From the NCBI RefSeq assembly GCF_002557795.1, contig NZ_CP023777.1:2737001-2801000 (forward strand): DNA of 64,000 bases. Direction: 5' to 3'. A program made the translations under genes and the position numbers. Under the pieces are notes generated by a model. That model was not told the origin of the DNA and ran no database searches. It saw nothing but the letters and a program-made list of their open reading frames with translations. Shown one piece after another: positions 16,378 to 25,896 of this stretch (position 1 is its first letter; every line of letters begins with the position of its first letter). This DNA is from Chitinophaga caeni. Its GTDB lineage: Bacteria > Bacteroidota > Bacteroidia > Chitinophagales > Chitinophagaceae.

Positions 16378-18057
16378 TTAACGGGCAGGAGAGAAGATCA
16401 ATAGGGCTTCTTCTTTCCCACGGATAGTATGCTGGGGAAGCGAAATGACGCCCCCGGCAGATTGCTCGAATGAACTTTTTGTAAACGAATGATCTTTGGT
16501 TGAAAATAATACTAATTGGGTCTTCTTCGGTAAATCAACTTTTATCCTGAGATCTTGGTGTTGTGCTGTATTGTTCAATAAATAAACATAATATTCATCG
16601 CCGCAACGCATCCCGAATGCTTGTACATTCCAGGCATCTACTGTCAATGGTTCAAATTGACCTTTCCCGGCTTGCAACATCCGTTCGCTAATCATTCGAA
16701 CGCCCTTCAAGTAGGGCATCATGTTTTGATTATCGAATAATTCCCACCACCAGGACATCGGGAGTATCGGTGTTGGGCTGAATAAACCGTACCATAAGCC
16801 TCTTTTGTAATCAAACACGGCTTCCGTGGCATACTTGGGGTCTTGATCTTCCCAACGGTAGCCAAACTCCCCAACAACATAAGGTTTGCCGAATGTTTGT
16901 ATATAAGCCGGGTAAATGGCCGGTATTTTTTCAGTATGCTTGTAAATATGTTTCTGGTTAAAATCGATATAGGCGATGGAATTCATTCCCAAAATATCCC
17001 GGTGCGAAATACTGGTACTGACCAGGTGTTTATAAGGATCGATGTCCTTTAAATACCGGCTCATTTCTTGGTGCCACTGTGTTACATCAACCGGTTTGAT
17101 CAATAAACTATCTTGCTGGGTAAATACGGCGTTGTCTACCTCGTTGAAAAACTCCCAAACGGCAATACTCGGGCTGTAACCCCAGCGGGCCACTATGTAC
17201 CTCAGGCGATTTTTATATTGCTCCTGTGCTTTTTGCATCGTGAAAAAATCGGAGGGTGTTTTTGCAGGGCCTCCATTAGCAATATTGTAATTGCTATTTT
17301 TCCAACCACCTTTGTCCATCAGGTGACCATGCCAATCCATCGCTAGCATAAAATGCAAGTGCAGTGAATCGCACATGCGCACCAATTGATCCATCCTGCG
17401 GATGCCGCCTTCATTGAAATAGCTTTCACTATTTTGATAACGCTTGGTGCTACGGACTTTTTTCCATTCCAAGGGCAGGTTCCAATAACACATCCATGTC
17501 CGGAAAAAATTACCGCCGTTTTCAGCTAGCTTGGGCAAAAGGTAGTCATACGTCCATTTATCATCTTCGAAGGATCTTGATTCCCAGGCGATATTTTCTC
17601 CTACACCCCTGAACAGGCTGCCGTCATCGTATTGAAACGTCCACAAATCATGGCTATGAATAAATCCTTTGCCATTACCTGCTGTTACAGAAAATGTTGC
17701 ATCGGCAGAGCTTAATGCCTCTTTTCCATTGACAACTTGGAATTGGTAATGATAGGTGCCGCTACTTTGCGGTGTAAACCTTGCCTTCCATGTACCACCT
17801 TGATCCAATGGATCAAAAAAGCAGGGCAGGTAAAGCGGTAAACCCCGGGGATCGGTGAGTAACATGTTGAGTTGCACTTGTTGCTGATCGTACGGATTTG
17901 TAAAATCAGCCGTAAAGTCAACTACCCATTCCGCTAGTTGATATTGTTTGATATGTTGTGTTTCCTGGTGGATCTTGTTAAATTTTATTTGTGCATCAGA
18001 TTGAAAATACAAGCCTATAAGCGCTAATAACAGCATGCAACCAAAACGACTTCTCAT
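16378..18057 (-). CDS. DUF5060 domain + GH5-like TIM-barrel glycoside hydrolase
   Basis: A 559-residue exported protein (signal peptide ending near QSDAQ). Residues ~25-130 form a DUF5060-type Ig-like domain (GGTWKARFTPQSSGTYHYQF). Then comes a TIM barrel (~140-450) with NGGNFFRTWMCYW, the acid/base candidate glutamate in WEFFNEVDN (about residue 305) and the nucleophile candidate in VVGEFGYRW (about residue 395). A C-terminal beta domain follows. The NE/GEFG pair places it in clan GH-A near GH5. In this locus a mannan- or glucomannan-active enzyme is the simplest guess. Transcribed apart from the susC operon, 157 bp downstream of the regulator gene on the same strand. Confidence 0.72.
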   Translation of the reverse strand: MRSRFGCMLLLALIGLYFQSDAQIKFNKIHQETQHIKQYQLAEWVVDFTADFTNPYDQQQVQLNMLLTDPRGLPLYLPCFFDPLDQGGTWKARFTPQSSGTYHYQFQVVNGKEALSSADATFSVTAGNGKGFIHSHDLWTFQYDDGSLFRGVGENIAWESRSFEDDKWTYDYLLPKLAENGGNFFRTWMCYWNLPLEWKKVRSTKRYQNSESYFNEGGIRRMDQLVRMCDSLHLHFMLAMDWHGHLMDKGGWKNSNYNIANGGPAKTPSDFFTMQKAQEQYKNRLRYIVARWGYSPSIAVWEFFNEVDNAVFTQQDSLLIKPVDVTQWHQEMSRYLKDIDPYKHLVSTSISHRDILGMNSIAYIDFNQKHIYKHTEKIPAIYPAYIQTFGKPYVVGEFGYRWEDQDPKYATEAVFDYKRGLWYGLFSPTPILPMSWWWELFDNQNMMPYLKGVRMISERMLQAGKGQFEPLTVDAWNVQAFGMRCGDEYYVYLLNNTAQHQDLRIKVDLPKKTQLVLFSTKDHSFTKSSFEQSAGGVISLPQHTIRGKEEALLIFSPAR

Positions 18058-18214
18058 GAAAATATGCTATAATTTAATTACCGGGAGAATGATTCAATAC
18101 GTGGATAGATCGATCACTACGGGTCTACAATATCGATCAACGGTACAAAAATACTAAAGCATGTATATGCTGTTTGATGCTTTCTTGATAAATTATTATG
18201 TTATCCGGAGCTGG

Positions 18215-21200
18215 TTACTTGATGGTTTTTTTACTGTTGACAAACTCCTTTGGCCCCATTCCGAATTGCTTGATAAAACATTTGTCGAAATAAGAATGGC
18301 TGTTAAAGCCCACTTCCAGGGCTATTTGGCTAATGCTCATATTGCCGTCTAATAATAATTGCACACTTTTCCGTAACCTGATGGCCTTGATAAACTCGTG
18401 TACCGTTTGACCGGTAAGTGATTTTACCTTGTTATACAACAAGGTTCGGCTGATAAACATCGCTTTACAAACCTGTTTGGCATCTAGCTCGGGGTTTGAC
18501 ACCTGGCTTTCAATATAACGGATCAGCTCATCCAAAAACTGTTGATCTACTTCACTCAACAACTCTTTTCCGGCTAAACTATGTTCTTGATCCTGGAAGA
18601 TTTGTTCGCGGATGCCCTTGTAAAGACTATCCTGTTTTTGCAGGATATTGAGTAATAGCTGGGTTAATATTTCCTGTTGCACCGGTTTTACCAGGAAGGC
18701 CTCGGCGCCGGCTTCGTAGCTATTGGCTTGGATGGTGGCGTCAGACTGGCTGGTTAATATGATAACGGGGATATGGCTGGTTGCTTTTTGTGCTTTTAGC
18801 TGCTTGCAAAATGTAAGACCGTCAGTATTAGGCATTAACAAATCTGTAATGATGATGGAAGGCATTTCATGGATAGCCATTTGGTAAGCTTCAGCTCCAT
18901 CGGTAGCCTCGAATATTTCGAAGATATCTGCTAATAACCATCGCAAGTAATCCCGCATTTCCTTGCTGTCTTCCACGATTAAAATTTTTTTGCCTTTCAG
19001 CTTTACAAATTTTTCGGCAGGAAGTTGTTGCCAGCTATTCGATGAGAGCATGTTGTTTATTTCGCCGGTTTCATTGGTAGCTTGCCCGGGAATTTCATGG
19101 GCAACCGGTAACAGTATCTCGAAGACGGAGCCTTTCCCTACTTGGCTGGAAACCTTGATGCTGGCATGGTTGGCCTCCAAGAAATCATGGACGATCACCA
19201 GTCCTAAACCGGTGCCTTTTTCTCCCGCTGTACCACTCTGTAAATCTGATTTATTAATATCAAACAGACTGTCCAGTTGCTTTTGATGCATTCCTACACC
19301 TTCGTCTTCTATGATTAGCAAAACTTTCCCTTGATCTCGTTGTTGGGAAGTAATGGTAACGGTGCTGTTGTGTTGGCTAAACTTGATGCTGTTCGATAAT
19401 AAATTCCGGATCACGACCGCCATCATTTGATAATCGGCAGTTATCCACAATTGATCTTCGAGTTTAAGCTTAAACTGGATATTTTTTTCTTGCGCTTGTT
19501 GCAGCAACAGTTCCACACTCTCATGGATCAATTGATCCAGGTTGCAGGCTACCGGCACAAACTGGATTTGGCGAGATTGTGACATGGACCAGCTCAGCAG
19601 GTTGACAAGTAGATCAAATACTTTGGACGAGGCGCTATACATGTTTTCAACATAATCGCGCAGGGTTTGCATATCTACTTTGCCAAGTTGGGACTTCATA
19701 AAGGAAGATAATTCCCTTAAGGCGGCCACCGGGTTTTTAAGATCGTGCGCCAGTATCGAGAAGAAATAATCCTTGCTGGCATTGGATTTTTCCAATAATG
19801 AAACCGCCTGCTCCAACTCAATATTCTGATTGGAAATCTGTTGTTGTTGTAGTAAAATTTTATCTGTTTGCCTTACGATTTCGTCATACGATGATTCTAG
19901 CTCTTCTTTTTGTAACCGGACTTTATCATGTTGTTCTACCAATGAATTATGGGCAGCCTGCAATTGTGCGGTTTGTTTCTTTACTTCTTGTTTCAACAAG
20001 CGGTTTCTTTTCTTAACCGAGTTGACCCTCCAGTAAAAAATAGCAACCGTAATGATGATTGCAAGAATGGCCATCATAAATTTCCACCACCAAGTTTGCC
20101 ACCAATATGGAAGGATTTGTATGTAAAGAGAATGTATGGTAGGTTGCCATTCCCCGTAAATATCACTGTATCTTACCTGCAATTTATAAATACCGGGTTG
20201 CAAATGGGAGAAAGATATTTTTCTTTCATCCACATCATCAATCCAATCTTCGTAGCCGTTCAAGCGGTAACTGTACTTGATCTTTTGCGGGGCATATTGG
20301 TTGATAGCCGTGAAACCGATGGAAAAGAATGATTGCTTCTGTGTTAATGTAATGGTATCCGTAGTATTCAAGGACCTTTTTAAGATCGAGTTGGGACTTC
20401 CGGGGGATTGCGTTTCGCCTAAGATACTGAGTTCAGTAAAATAAAATCTTGATGGCATTTCCACGCTTTTTAATGCCAGCGGGTTAAATGAACTGAAGCC
20501 CTTGGGGCCGCCGAAATACAAGGTGCCGTTAGCACTTTTCAAAACTGCCTTTTGAAAATATGTTTTTTCGTATAACCCATCATCCTTATCAAACCTAACA
20601 GTTTTGTAATTGTTGGGATGGATACTGATCAAGCCATCGTTAGTTCCCAACCATAAATTTCCCTGGGCATCGCATATGATGGACTTCATCGAAGTGGGCA
20701 AGGCCAGCCTTTGATTAAAATGTTCAAACTTTTGCAGCTCCTCATTGAAACAATCTAAACCCTGTTCGGTAATTACCCAAATCCGGCCGGAGTTGTCTTC
20801 CGTAACCATGTTTACGGAGTTGCTATTAATGCTGGTGCTGTCTTCCGAATGGCTATAATGTTGCAATTGAGCGCCATCATAAAGAAATAAGCCGCTATAG
20901 GTACTGATCCATACCCGGCCTTTCCTGTCTTTATACAAATGGTTCACCCAGGCAGGTTCTTGTAAATTGAATGGATACTTATGATTGTTTTTATAATGGG
21001 TAAATTGGCGGCTCAAACGGTTATATATCGTTAACCCTTCTCCATGCGTGCCGATCCAAATAAGGCTGTCGTCAACTAGCAACGCTTTTACATCATTGTT
21101 GACCAGGCTATTTTGGTTGGCATTATCATACATATAACTGGTGAGCTTGCCGGTTTTGGGATCTAGTTCTTTCAAACCATCGGCCCAGGTTGCAATCCAA

Positions 21201-22468
21201 ATATGGCCATCGGGATCACCCTTTACATCATTTACCGCGAGGGAAGCTAGCTGGGGCTGTAATTGAAAGCCCGGCAGGGTAGCGCCGGGATTAAAATGCA
21301 ATATGCCGCTACCGGCGGTACCTATCCAGATATTATGAGAAGCATCTTCATAAAATGAAGTAGTGACGGTAGAATTGAGCCCTTTTACGGCTGTTTGGCG
21401 GGTGAGCCAGTTTTGGAATACATTTTTATTATGGTTGGTTGTGAATAATCCGTTCCCGGCGGTGGCGAACCAGGTGTTGCCGAAATCATCTTCAGTAATG
21501 GATGTCACATAGGCGACCTCTTCGCGGCCATTATTTTGAGCCCTTATCTTCAGTGGCTCCGGTTGCAAAGTTCCGGGTTTTACCATGCACAAGACTTCCC
21601 TTCCTATACCGATCCAGATATTCCCTTCTTTATCCTCGTATAAACTCCTGACATTACTATGGGTAAATGGTTGCACACCCGATATATTATCATAGGAAGC
21701 TAATTTTTTTCCGTCCCGGTCCATCACGGTGAGACCTCTATCTTCCGTTCCAATCCAGATGCGGTTTTGCCTGTCAATTAAAATACATTGAATTTTATTG
21801 CTGGATAACGAAGTGTTTTTACCGGGACTATTTTTAAAAGATTTAAAAGTCCTTCGTTTCGTATTGAATTGTAAAACGCCGTGATTGAAGGTCCCTGCCC
21901 AAAGGGTATTGTCGGCCCCTTCTGTCAAGCAAAATAATATGCTTTCATTCTCCGGGGAATGGAACCATTCCGTTTGGTAGCTATCCGTGTCAAAAAGACA
22001 TAAGCCGTTGGAAGTGCCGAGCCATAATTGATGCAGGGAATCTTCCAGGATATCGTTTACGGGTATCTTGGGATGATCCGGCGTTAATGGTATACGTTTG
22101 AAAACATCCAGTGAGGGGTCATATAAATTCAATCCATCGATGGTACCTACCCAAAGGTGATGTTGGCTGTCCTCGTAAATAGCATATACAATATTATTAT
22201 CCAGGCTTAAAGAATCGCCTTCGCGCTGGGCATATTTTTTTACGCTGTAACCATCCCAACGAAATAATCCATCGAAGGAAGCCAGCCATACATATCCCTT
22301 GGAATCGTAAAATATTTTTTGGTAGTCATTGGTCAGCAGCCCATTATCAGTCGAGTAATTATAGAAATTATAGTTCCGGCGCTGCCCTTTTACATAGATA
22401 AAGCAACACATGCATAGCCAAGAAAATAACATGCCCCTAATAACTGTAGACTTGGAACGACGATTCAA
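18215..22468 (-). CDS. Hybrid two-component system regulator (HTCS) of the mannan locus
   Basis: A 1417-residue inner-membrane one-protein signalling system. In order: a signal/anchor near residue 12-28, about fourteen ligand_beta_propeller (Reg_prop) repeats such as DSKGYVWLASFDGLFRWDG, a Y_Y_Y domain (KIKYSYRLNGYEDW), a membrane helix at ~790-810, a histidine kinase domain with His in LAHDLKNP (~908) and ATPase boxes DEGVGM and GTGLGL, a receiver domain with Asp in ITDLLMPN (~1209), and an AraC-type HTH at the C-terminus (ISQIALEVGFNSHSYFDKCF). It senses an oligosaccharide in the periplasm and activates the linked Sus genes. Its place next to the mannan genes makes manno-oligosaccharides the likely ligand (inference). 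Confidence 0.92.
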   Translation of the reverse strand: MNRRSKSTVIRGMLFSWLCMCCFIYVKGQRRNYNFYNYSTDNGLLTNDYQKIFYDSKGYVWLASFDGLFRWDGYSVKKYAQREGDSLSLDNNIVYAIYEDSQHHLWVGTIDGLNLYDPSLDVFKRIPLTPDHPKIPVNDILEDSLHQLWLGTSNGLCLFDTDSYQTEWFHSPENESILFCLTEGADNTLWAGTFNHGVLQFNTKRRTFKSFKNSPGKNTSLSSNKIQCILIDRQNRIWIGTEDRGLTVMDRDGKKLASYDNISGVQPFTHSNVRSLYEDKEGNIWIGIGREVLCMVKPGTLQPEPLKIRAQNNGREEVAYVTSITEDDFGNTWFATAGNGLFTTNHNKNVFQNWLTRQTAVKGLNSTVTTSFYEDASHNIWIGTAGSGILHFNPGATLPGFQLQPQLASLAVNDVKGDPDGHIWIATWADGLKELDPKTGKLTSYMYDNANQNSLVNNDVKALLVDDSLIWIGTHGEGLTIYNRLSRQFTHYKNNHKYPFNLQEPAWVNHLYKDRKGRVWISTYSGLFLYDGAQLQHYSHSEDSTSINSNSVNMVTEDNSGRIWVITEQGLDCFNEELQKFEHFNQRLALPTSMKSIICDAQGNLWLGTNDGLISIHPNNYKTVRFDKDDGLYEKTYFQKAVLKSANGTLYFGGPKGFSSFNPLALKSVEMPSRFYFTELSILGETQSPGSPNSILKRSLNTTDTITLTQKQSFFSIGFTAINQYAPQKIKYSYRLNGYEDWIDDVDERKISFSHLQPGIYKLQVRYSDIYGEWQPTIHSLYIQILPYWWQTWWWKFMMAILAIIITVAIFYWRVNSVKKRNRLLKQEVKKQTAQLQAAHNSLVEQHDKVRLQKEELESSYDEIVRQTDKILLQQQQISNQNIELEQAVSLLEKSNASKDYFFSILAHDLKNPVAALRELSSFMKSQLGKVDMQTLRDYVENMYSASSKVFDLLVNLLSWSMSQSRQIQFVPVACNLDQLIHESVELLLQQAQEKNIQFKLKLEDQLWITADYQMMAVVIRNLLSNSIKFSQHNSTVTITSQQRDQGKVLLIIEDEGVGMHQKQLDSLFDINKSDLQSGTAGEKGTGLGLVIVHDFLEANHASIKVSSQVGKGSVFEILLPVAHEIPGQATNETGEINNMLSSNSWQQLPAEKFVKLKGKKILIVEDSKEMRDYLRWLLADIFEIFEATDGAEAYQMAIHEMPSIIITDLLMPNTDGLTFCKQLKAQKATSHIPVIILTSQSDATIQANSYEAGAEAFLVKPVQQEILTQLLLNILQKQDSLYKGIREQIFQDQEHSLAGKELLSEVDQQFLDELIRYIESQVSNPELDAKQVCKAMFISRTLLYNKVKSLTGQTVHEFIKAIRLRKSVQLLLDGNMSISQIALEVGFNSHSYFDKCFIKQFGMGPKEFVNSKKTIK

Positions 22469-22736
22469 TTAAATTACCCCTTTCGTGATTTTATACTTCC
22501 TATAAAAGTATCTAATTCCGGGAATTTAACCTGTAAATCCGATAAAACATAATTTTGATCAATTTTAAGTTATTGAATGTTAATTGTTTGTGATAATCTG
22601 TACTATAGTTCAAAAATCCTGTACGCAACTACAAATGAAAATAGGACAGGATCGATATTATTGGAAAAAGCGCCAAAACAAAACCAATCTACTGATACAA
22701 CCGGGCGTAAAACATTCCATGTAAAAAAAATATTCC

Positions 22737-23630
22737 ATGTTTAACGAGAATAATATGTTCAAAAAAGTGATGCGGGAAATTACCCCCTTGGCATCGCATG
22801 ACTGCTTTTCTATTTATAGCAGGAAGAAAAAGCAATTTACCTTCCCATTACATACCCATGAAGAGATGGAGCTGAACTTGATCGTCGGCGGTAAGGGCAT
22901 ACAACGGATCGTGGGAGATCATATCGGGGAGATTGCCAACGTGGAATTGGTGTTAGTTGGGCCGAACCTGCCGCATGGTTGGTTTACGGAATCGGACTTC
23001 GCGGAAGATGTATTAGAGGTAACCATTCAATTCGACAAGGATCTTTTCTCTCAAGGCTTCCTGGAGAAAGACCAGTTGCGTTCGATAAAAATGTTGTTCG
23101 AGCAAGCGAAAAGGGGGATTTTATTCGATGCCCAAACCGCTCAAATGTTCAGCGAGCAAGTAATTGCATTGGAAAAGAAAAACGGTTTCGATGCATTTTT
23201 ACATTTATTGTCGCTGTTGCATGACCTCTCCTTGTCAAGAAATTGCCAATTGCTATCTGATCCCTCGTTCATGAAAGAAATCGTGAGTTACGATAGCCGT
23301 AGGTTAGAACGCACTTTCGAGTATATGAACAAAAACTTTGGAAACCCGATATCCCTGGCCGAGATAGCGCAAGTTGCCAACATGTCAGAAGCCTCGTTCA
23401 GTAGGTTTATCAAGGCGCATACGGGCTATACTTTTACCGAGAACTTGACCGAGATCCGCTTGGGTCATGTTACGCGCATGTTGATATCCACGCAGCAAAC
23501 CATTTCGGAGATCGCTTATAAATGCGGGTTTAACAATATGGCCAACTTCAATAAATTATTTAAACGCCGGAAAGGTTGTACACCGAAGGAATTCAAAATC
23601 AATTTTAATAAGAAAAGGATGTTCGTGTAA
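22737..23630 (+). CDS. AraC-family transcriptional regulator
   Basis: A 297-residue cytoplasmic regulator with an N-terminal cupin sensor half (FPLHTHEEMELNLIVGGKGIQRIVGDHI) and a C-terminal double HTH (ISLAEIAQVANMSEASFSRFIKAHTG, then TISEIAYKCGFNNMANFNKLFKRRKGCTPKEF). This architecture is typical of carbohydrate-responsive AraC proteins. It is transcribed divergently from the hybrid regulator across a 268-bp gap and ends 1 bp before the convergent MarR gene stop. Target genes are unknown, and the neighbouring mannan locus is the obvious candidate. Confidence 0.85.
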   Translation: MFNENNMFKKVMREITPLASHDCFSIYSRKKKQFTFPLHTHEEMELNLIVGGKGIQRIVGDHIGEIANVELVLVGPNLPHGWFTESDFAEDVLEVTIQFDKDLFSQGFLEKDQLRSIKMLFEQAKRGILFDAQTAQMFSEQVIALEKKNGFDAFLHLLSLLHDLSLSRNCQLLSDPSFMKEIVSYDSRRLERTFEYMNKNFGNPISLAEIAQVANMSEASFSRFIKAHTGYTFTENLTEIRLGHVTRMLISTQQTISEIAYKCGFNNMANFNKLFKRRKGCTPKEFKINFNKKRMFV

Positions 23631-23631
23631 A

Positions 23632-24270
23632 TCAATCTTTTTTTAGAATCTCATCTACTTTATCCAGGTTGTTCATAAATATCGGTTTATGAAAATCGTC
23701 TAACCGGAGGAGCAGGTTCATCAACTGTAACTGCTCCGCCGGGGATAAATCACCGAGGATCAGCCGGGAGATTTGATCCATATTATGGAATAACTGCCCC
23801 ATCATCAACCTACCGCTTTCACTTACAAATAAATCCTTGCTGCGCTTATCTTGCGGATTCGGTTGTTCTTCTATGAATCCCAACTTGATCATCCGGTTAA
23901 TAATTTCAATACCCGTCGGCTTTTCTTGTATGTTTCTTTGTATTAACTGCGTTTTATTCATCGGGCCATGCTGTAATAAACTTACCATGTAACCGAACTC
24001 GTCCATCGATTGTAAGGGACTGCCTTCCAAGCCCTTCTTTATATATAATTTGGCATAGCGGTACATGTAAACGATTAACTTGCTAATCATTCCCCCAACA
24101 TGTGCATCACTATAGCCCTCCGGAGTAGAGGCGGGCGCTGCCGGCATAGTAGATTGCCTGCCCGATTCTATCCAACGCACGAACTCGCTAAGCTCCGGCT
24201 GTTCCAAGCACGTAGCATGCTCATATTCTTCCGCTAATCCTATTAAAGATTTTATAAATGTATAATCCAA
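23632..24270 (-). CDS. MarR-family regulator divergent from the carotenoid operon
   Basis: A winged-helix protein of about 212 residues. Core: DEFGYMVSLLQHGPMNKTQLIQRNIQEKPTGIEIINRMIKLGFIEEQPNPQDKRSKDLFVSESGRLMM, described here as the HTH plus the beta-wing with the DKR signature. There is no ATG near the 5' end. The TTG at 24270 (MDYTFIKSL) was chosen because it is preceded by a good GGGAGGA ribosome-binding site; a TTG at 24300 is the longer alternative. It is divergent from crtI with palindromes in between, so it most likely controls carotenoid synthesis and itself. The ligand is unknown. Confidence 0.8.
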   Translation of the reverse strand: MDYTFIKSLIGLAEEYEHATCLEQPELSEFVRWIESGRQSTMPAAPASTPEGYSDAHVGGMISKLIVYMYRYAKLYIKKGLEGSPLQSMDEFGYMVSLLQHGPMNKTQLIQRNIQEKPTGIEIINRMIKLGFIEEQPNPQDKRSKDLFVSESGRLMMGQLFHNMDQISRLILGDLSPAEQLQLMNLLLRLDDFHKPIFMNNLDKVDEILKKD

Positions 24271-24357
24271 ATCTCCTCCCGGTTTTAACAAAATTAACAA
24301 GATTATCTAAAAAATAGTCTGTTATCATACCAAAATTCAATTTAAGTAGTATATTTA

Positions 24358-24383
24358 CATACGAAATTAGTATGTTTTCGTAT
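24358..24383. promoter_or_regulatory. Palindromic operator candidate in front of crtI
   Basis: Two overlapping inverted repeats: CATAC-N7-GTATG (24358-24374) and ATACGAAA-N9-TTTCGTAT (24359-24366 with 24376-24383). They lie 17-42 bp before the crtI ATG and overlap a TATGTTTT stretch that could be its -7 box. Size and symmetry suit a MarR dimer, and the divergent gene encodes one. Confidence 0.6.
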
Positions 24384-24399
24384 TATTTAGGTTGATTTT

Positions 24400-25896
24400 A
24401 TGGATAAAGTCATTGTAATAGGTGCTGGTTTTTCAGGTTTGGCTGCTGCTTGTTGCTTGGCTGCAGAAGGGATTGAAGTAACGGTATTGGAAAAACATGA
24501 CCAGGCCGGCGGCAGGGCGAGGCAATTAAAGTCGGAGGGTTTTACATTCGATATGGGGCCAAGTTGGTATTGGATGCCGGGTGTATTCGAACGTTTTTTC
24601 AACCGTTTCGGTAAAAAGACCACTGATTATTACACGTTGAAACGTTTATCACCTTCTTACAGGGTTGCCTGGGAGGATGGAAATATGGACATCCCGAGCG
24701 GGTACGCCGAGTTGAGAAAATTATTTGAATCGGTAGAAAAAGGGAGCGCCCGGAAGCTGGACAAATTTTTAGATGGGGCGGCAAAAAAGTACGCCATCGG
24801 CATGGAGAGATTGGCATATCAACCCGCTTTGAGTTTGAAGGAATTCGTAGATAAAGATGTCATAAGATCCCTGTTGCAATTAGACCTGTTCAATTCAATG
24901 TCGAAGCATATCGGCAAATATTTTAATGATCCTAAACTTCGGCAGATACTGTCTTTCCCGGTTTTATTTCTCGGCGCGATGCCAGATCATATCCCGGCAT
25001 TATATAGTTTAATGAATTACGCCGATATCAAACTAGGTACATGGTACCCGGTGGAAGGCGGTATGTACAGTATCGTGAAAGCTATGCAATCCTTAGCCAC
25101 ATCTTTGGGAGTTGCATTCGAGTTTCAACAGGATGTAGCGGCATTTGAATTTGTAGGAAATAAGGTAACAAATGTCGTTACGACCGCGGGGAAACATTGG
25201 GAGGCCGACGGGGTGGTGGCCACTGCTGATTACCACTTCATCGAGCAAGAGCTGTTACCGCCTTCTTACCGTACCTATTCCGATTCCTATTGGACTAAGC
25301 GGGATATGGCGCCATCCTGTTTACTATATTATATCGGCTTGAATAAGAAGTTGCCGGGATTGCAGCATCACTCGCTATTTTTTGATGCGCCATTCGATCA
25401 ACATGCTGCCGATATATACAAGTCGCCCAAGTGGCCGGATGATCCATTATTTTATGCTTGTTGTACCTCGGTATCTGATGAAACAGTTGCCCCGCCGGGA
25501 TGCGAGAACTTGTTTTTATTGATCCCGGTTGCACCCGGACTATCCGGCGATACAGTTGAACTGCGGGAGTTTTATTTCAAGAAAATTATCAAGCGGATGG
25601 AAAAGCATTTACAAACTTCCATCATGCCGCATATTATATTTCAACAGCATTATGCGACTTCGAATTTTATGCAAGACTACAATGCCTTTAAAGGAAATGC
25701 TTACGGTCTTGCCAATACCTTAACGCAAACCGCATTATTAAAACCTTCACTCAGAAGCAGGAAAGTGAAAAACTTGGTTTACGCGGGACAATTAACCGTT
25801 CCCGGGCCGGGCGTTCCCCCGGCGATTATTTCGGGGGAAATAGCAGCCGGGGAGATTCTCAAAACATTAGCGTCCAAAAATGCGATGATGATATGA
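24400..25896 (+). CDS. crtI: Phytoene desaturase
   Basis: A 498-residue FAD-dependent enzyme. The N-terminal dinucleotide-binding fold reads VIGAGFSGLAAACCLAAEGIEV, followed by LEKHDQAGGRARQLKSEGFTFDMGPSWYWMP. The C-terminal bacterial desaturase signature is NLVYAGQLTVPGPGVPPAIISGEIA. It converts phytoene to lycopene by successive dehydrogenations, at the membrane. It is the first gene of crtI-crtB-crtZ-crtY; its stop codon overlaps the crtB start (ATGA). Confidence 0.93.
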   Translation: MDKVIVIGAGFSGLAAACCLAAEGIEVTVLEKHDQAGGRARQLKSEGFTFDMGPSWYWMPGVFERFFNRFGKKTTDYYTLKRLSPSYRVAWEDGNMDIPSGYAELRKLFESVEKGSARKLDKFLDGAAKKYAIGMERLAYQPALSLKEFVDKDVIRSLLQLDLFNSMSKHIGKYFNDPKLRQILSFPVLFLGAMPDHIPALYSLMNYADIKLGTWYPVEGGMYSIVKAMQSLATSLGVAFEFQQDVAAFEFVGNKVTNVVTTAGKHWEADGVVATADYHFIEQELLPPSYRTYSDSYWTKRDMAPSCLLYYIGLNKKLPGLQHHSLFFDAPFDQHAADIYKSPKWPDDPLFYACCTSVSDETVAPPGCENLFLLIPVAPGLSGDTVELREFYFKKIIKRMEKHLQTSIMPHIIFQQHYATSNFMQDYNAFKGNAYGLANTLTQTALLKPSLRSRKVKNLVYAGQLTVPGPGVPPAIISGEIAAGEILKTLASKNAMMI

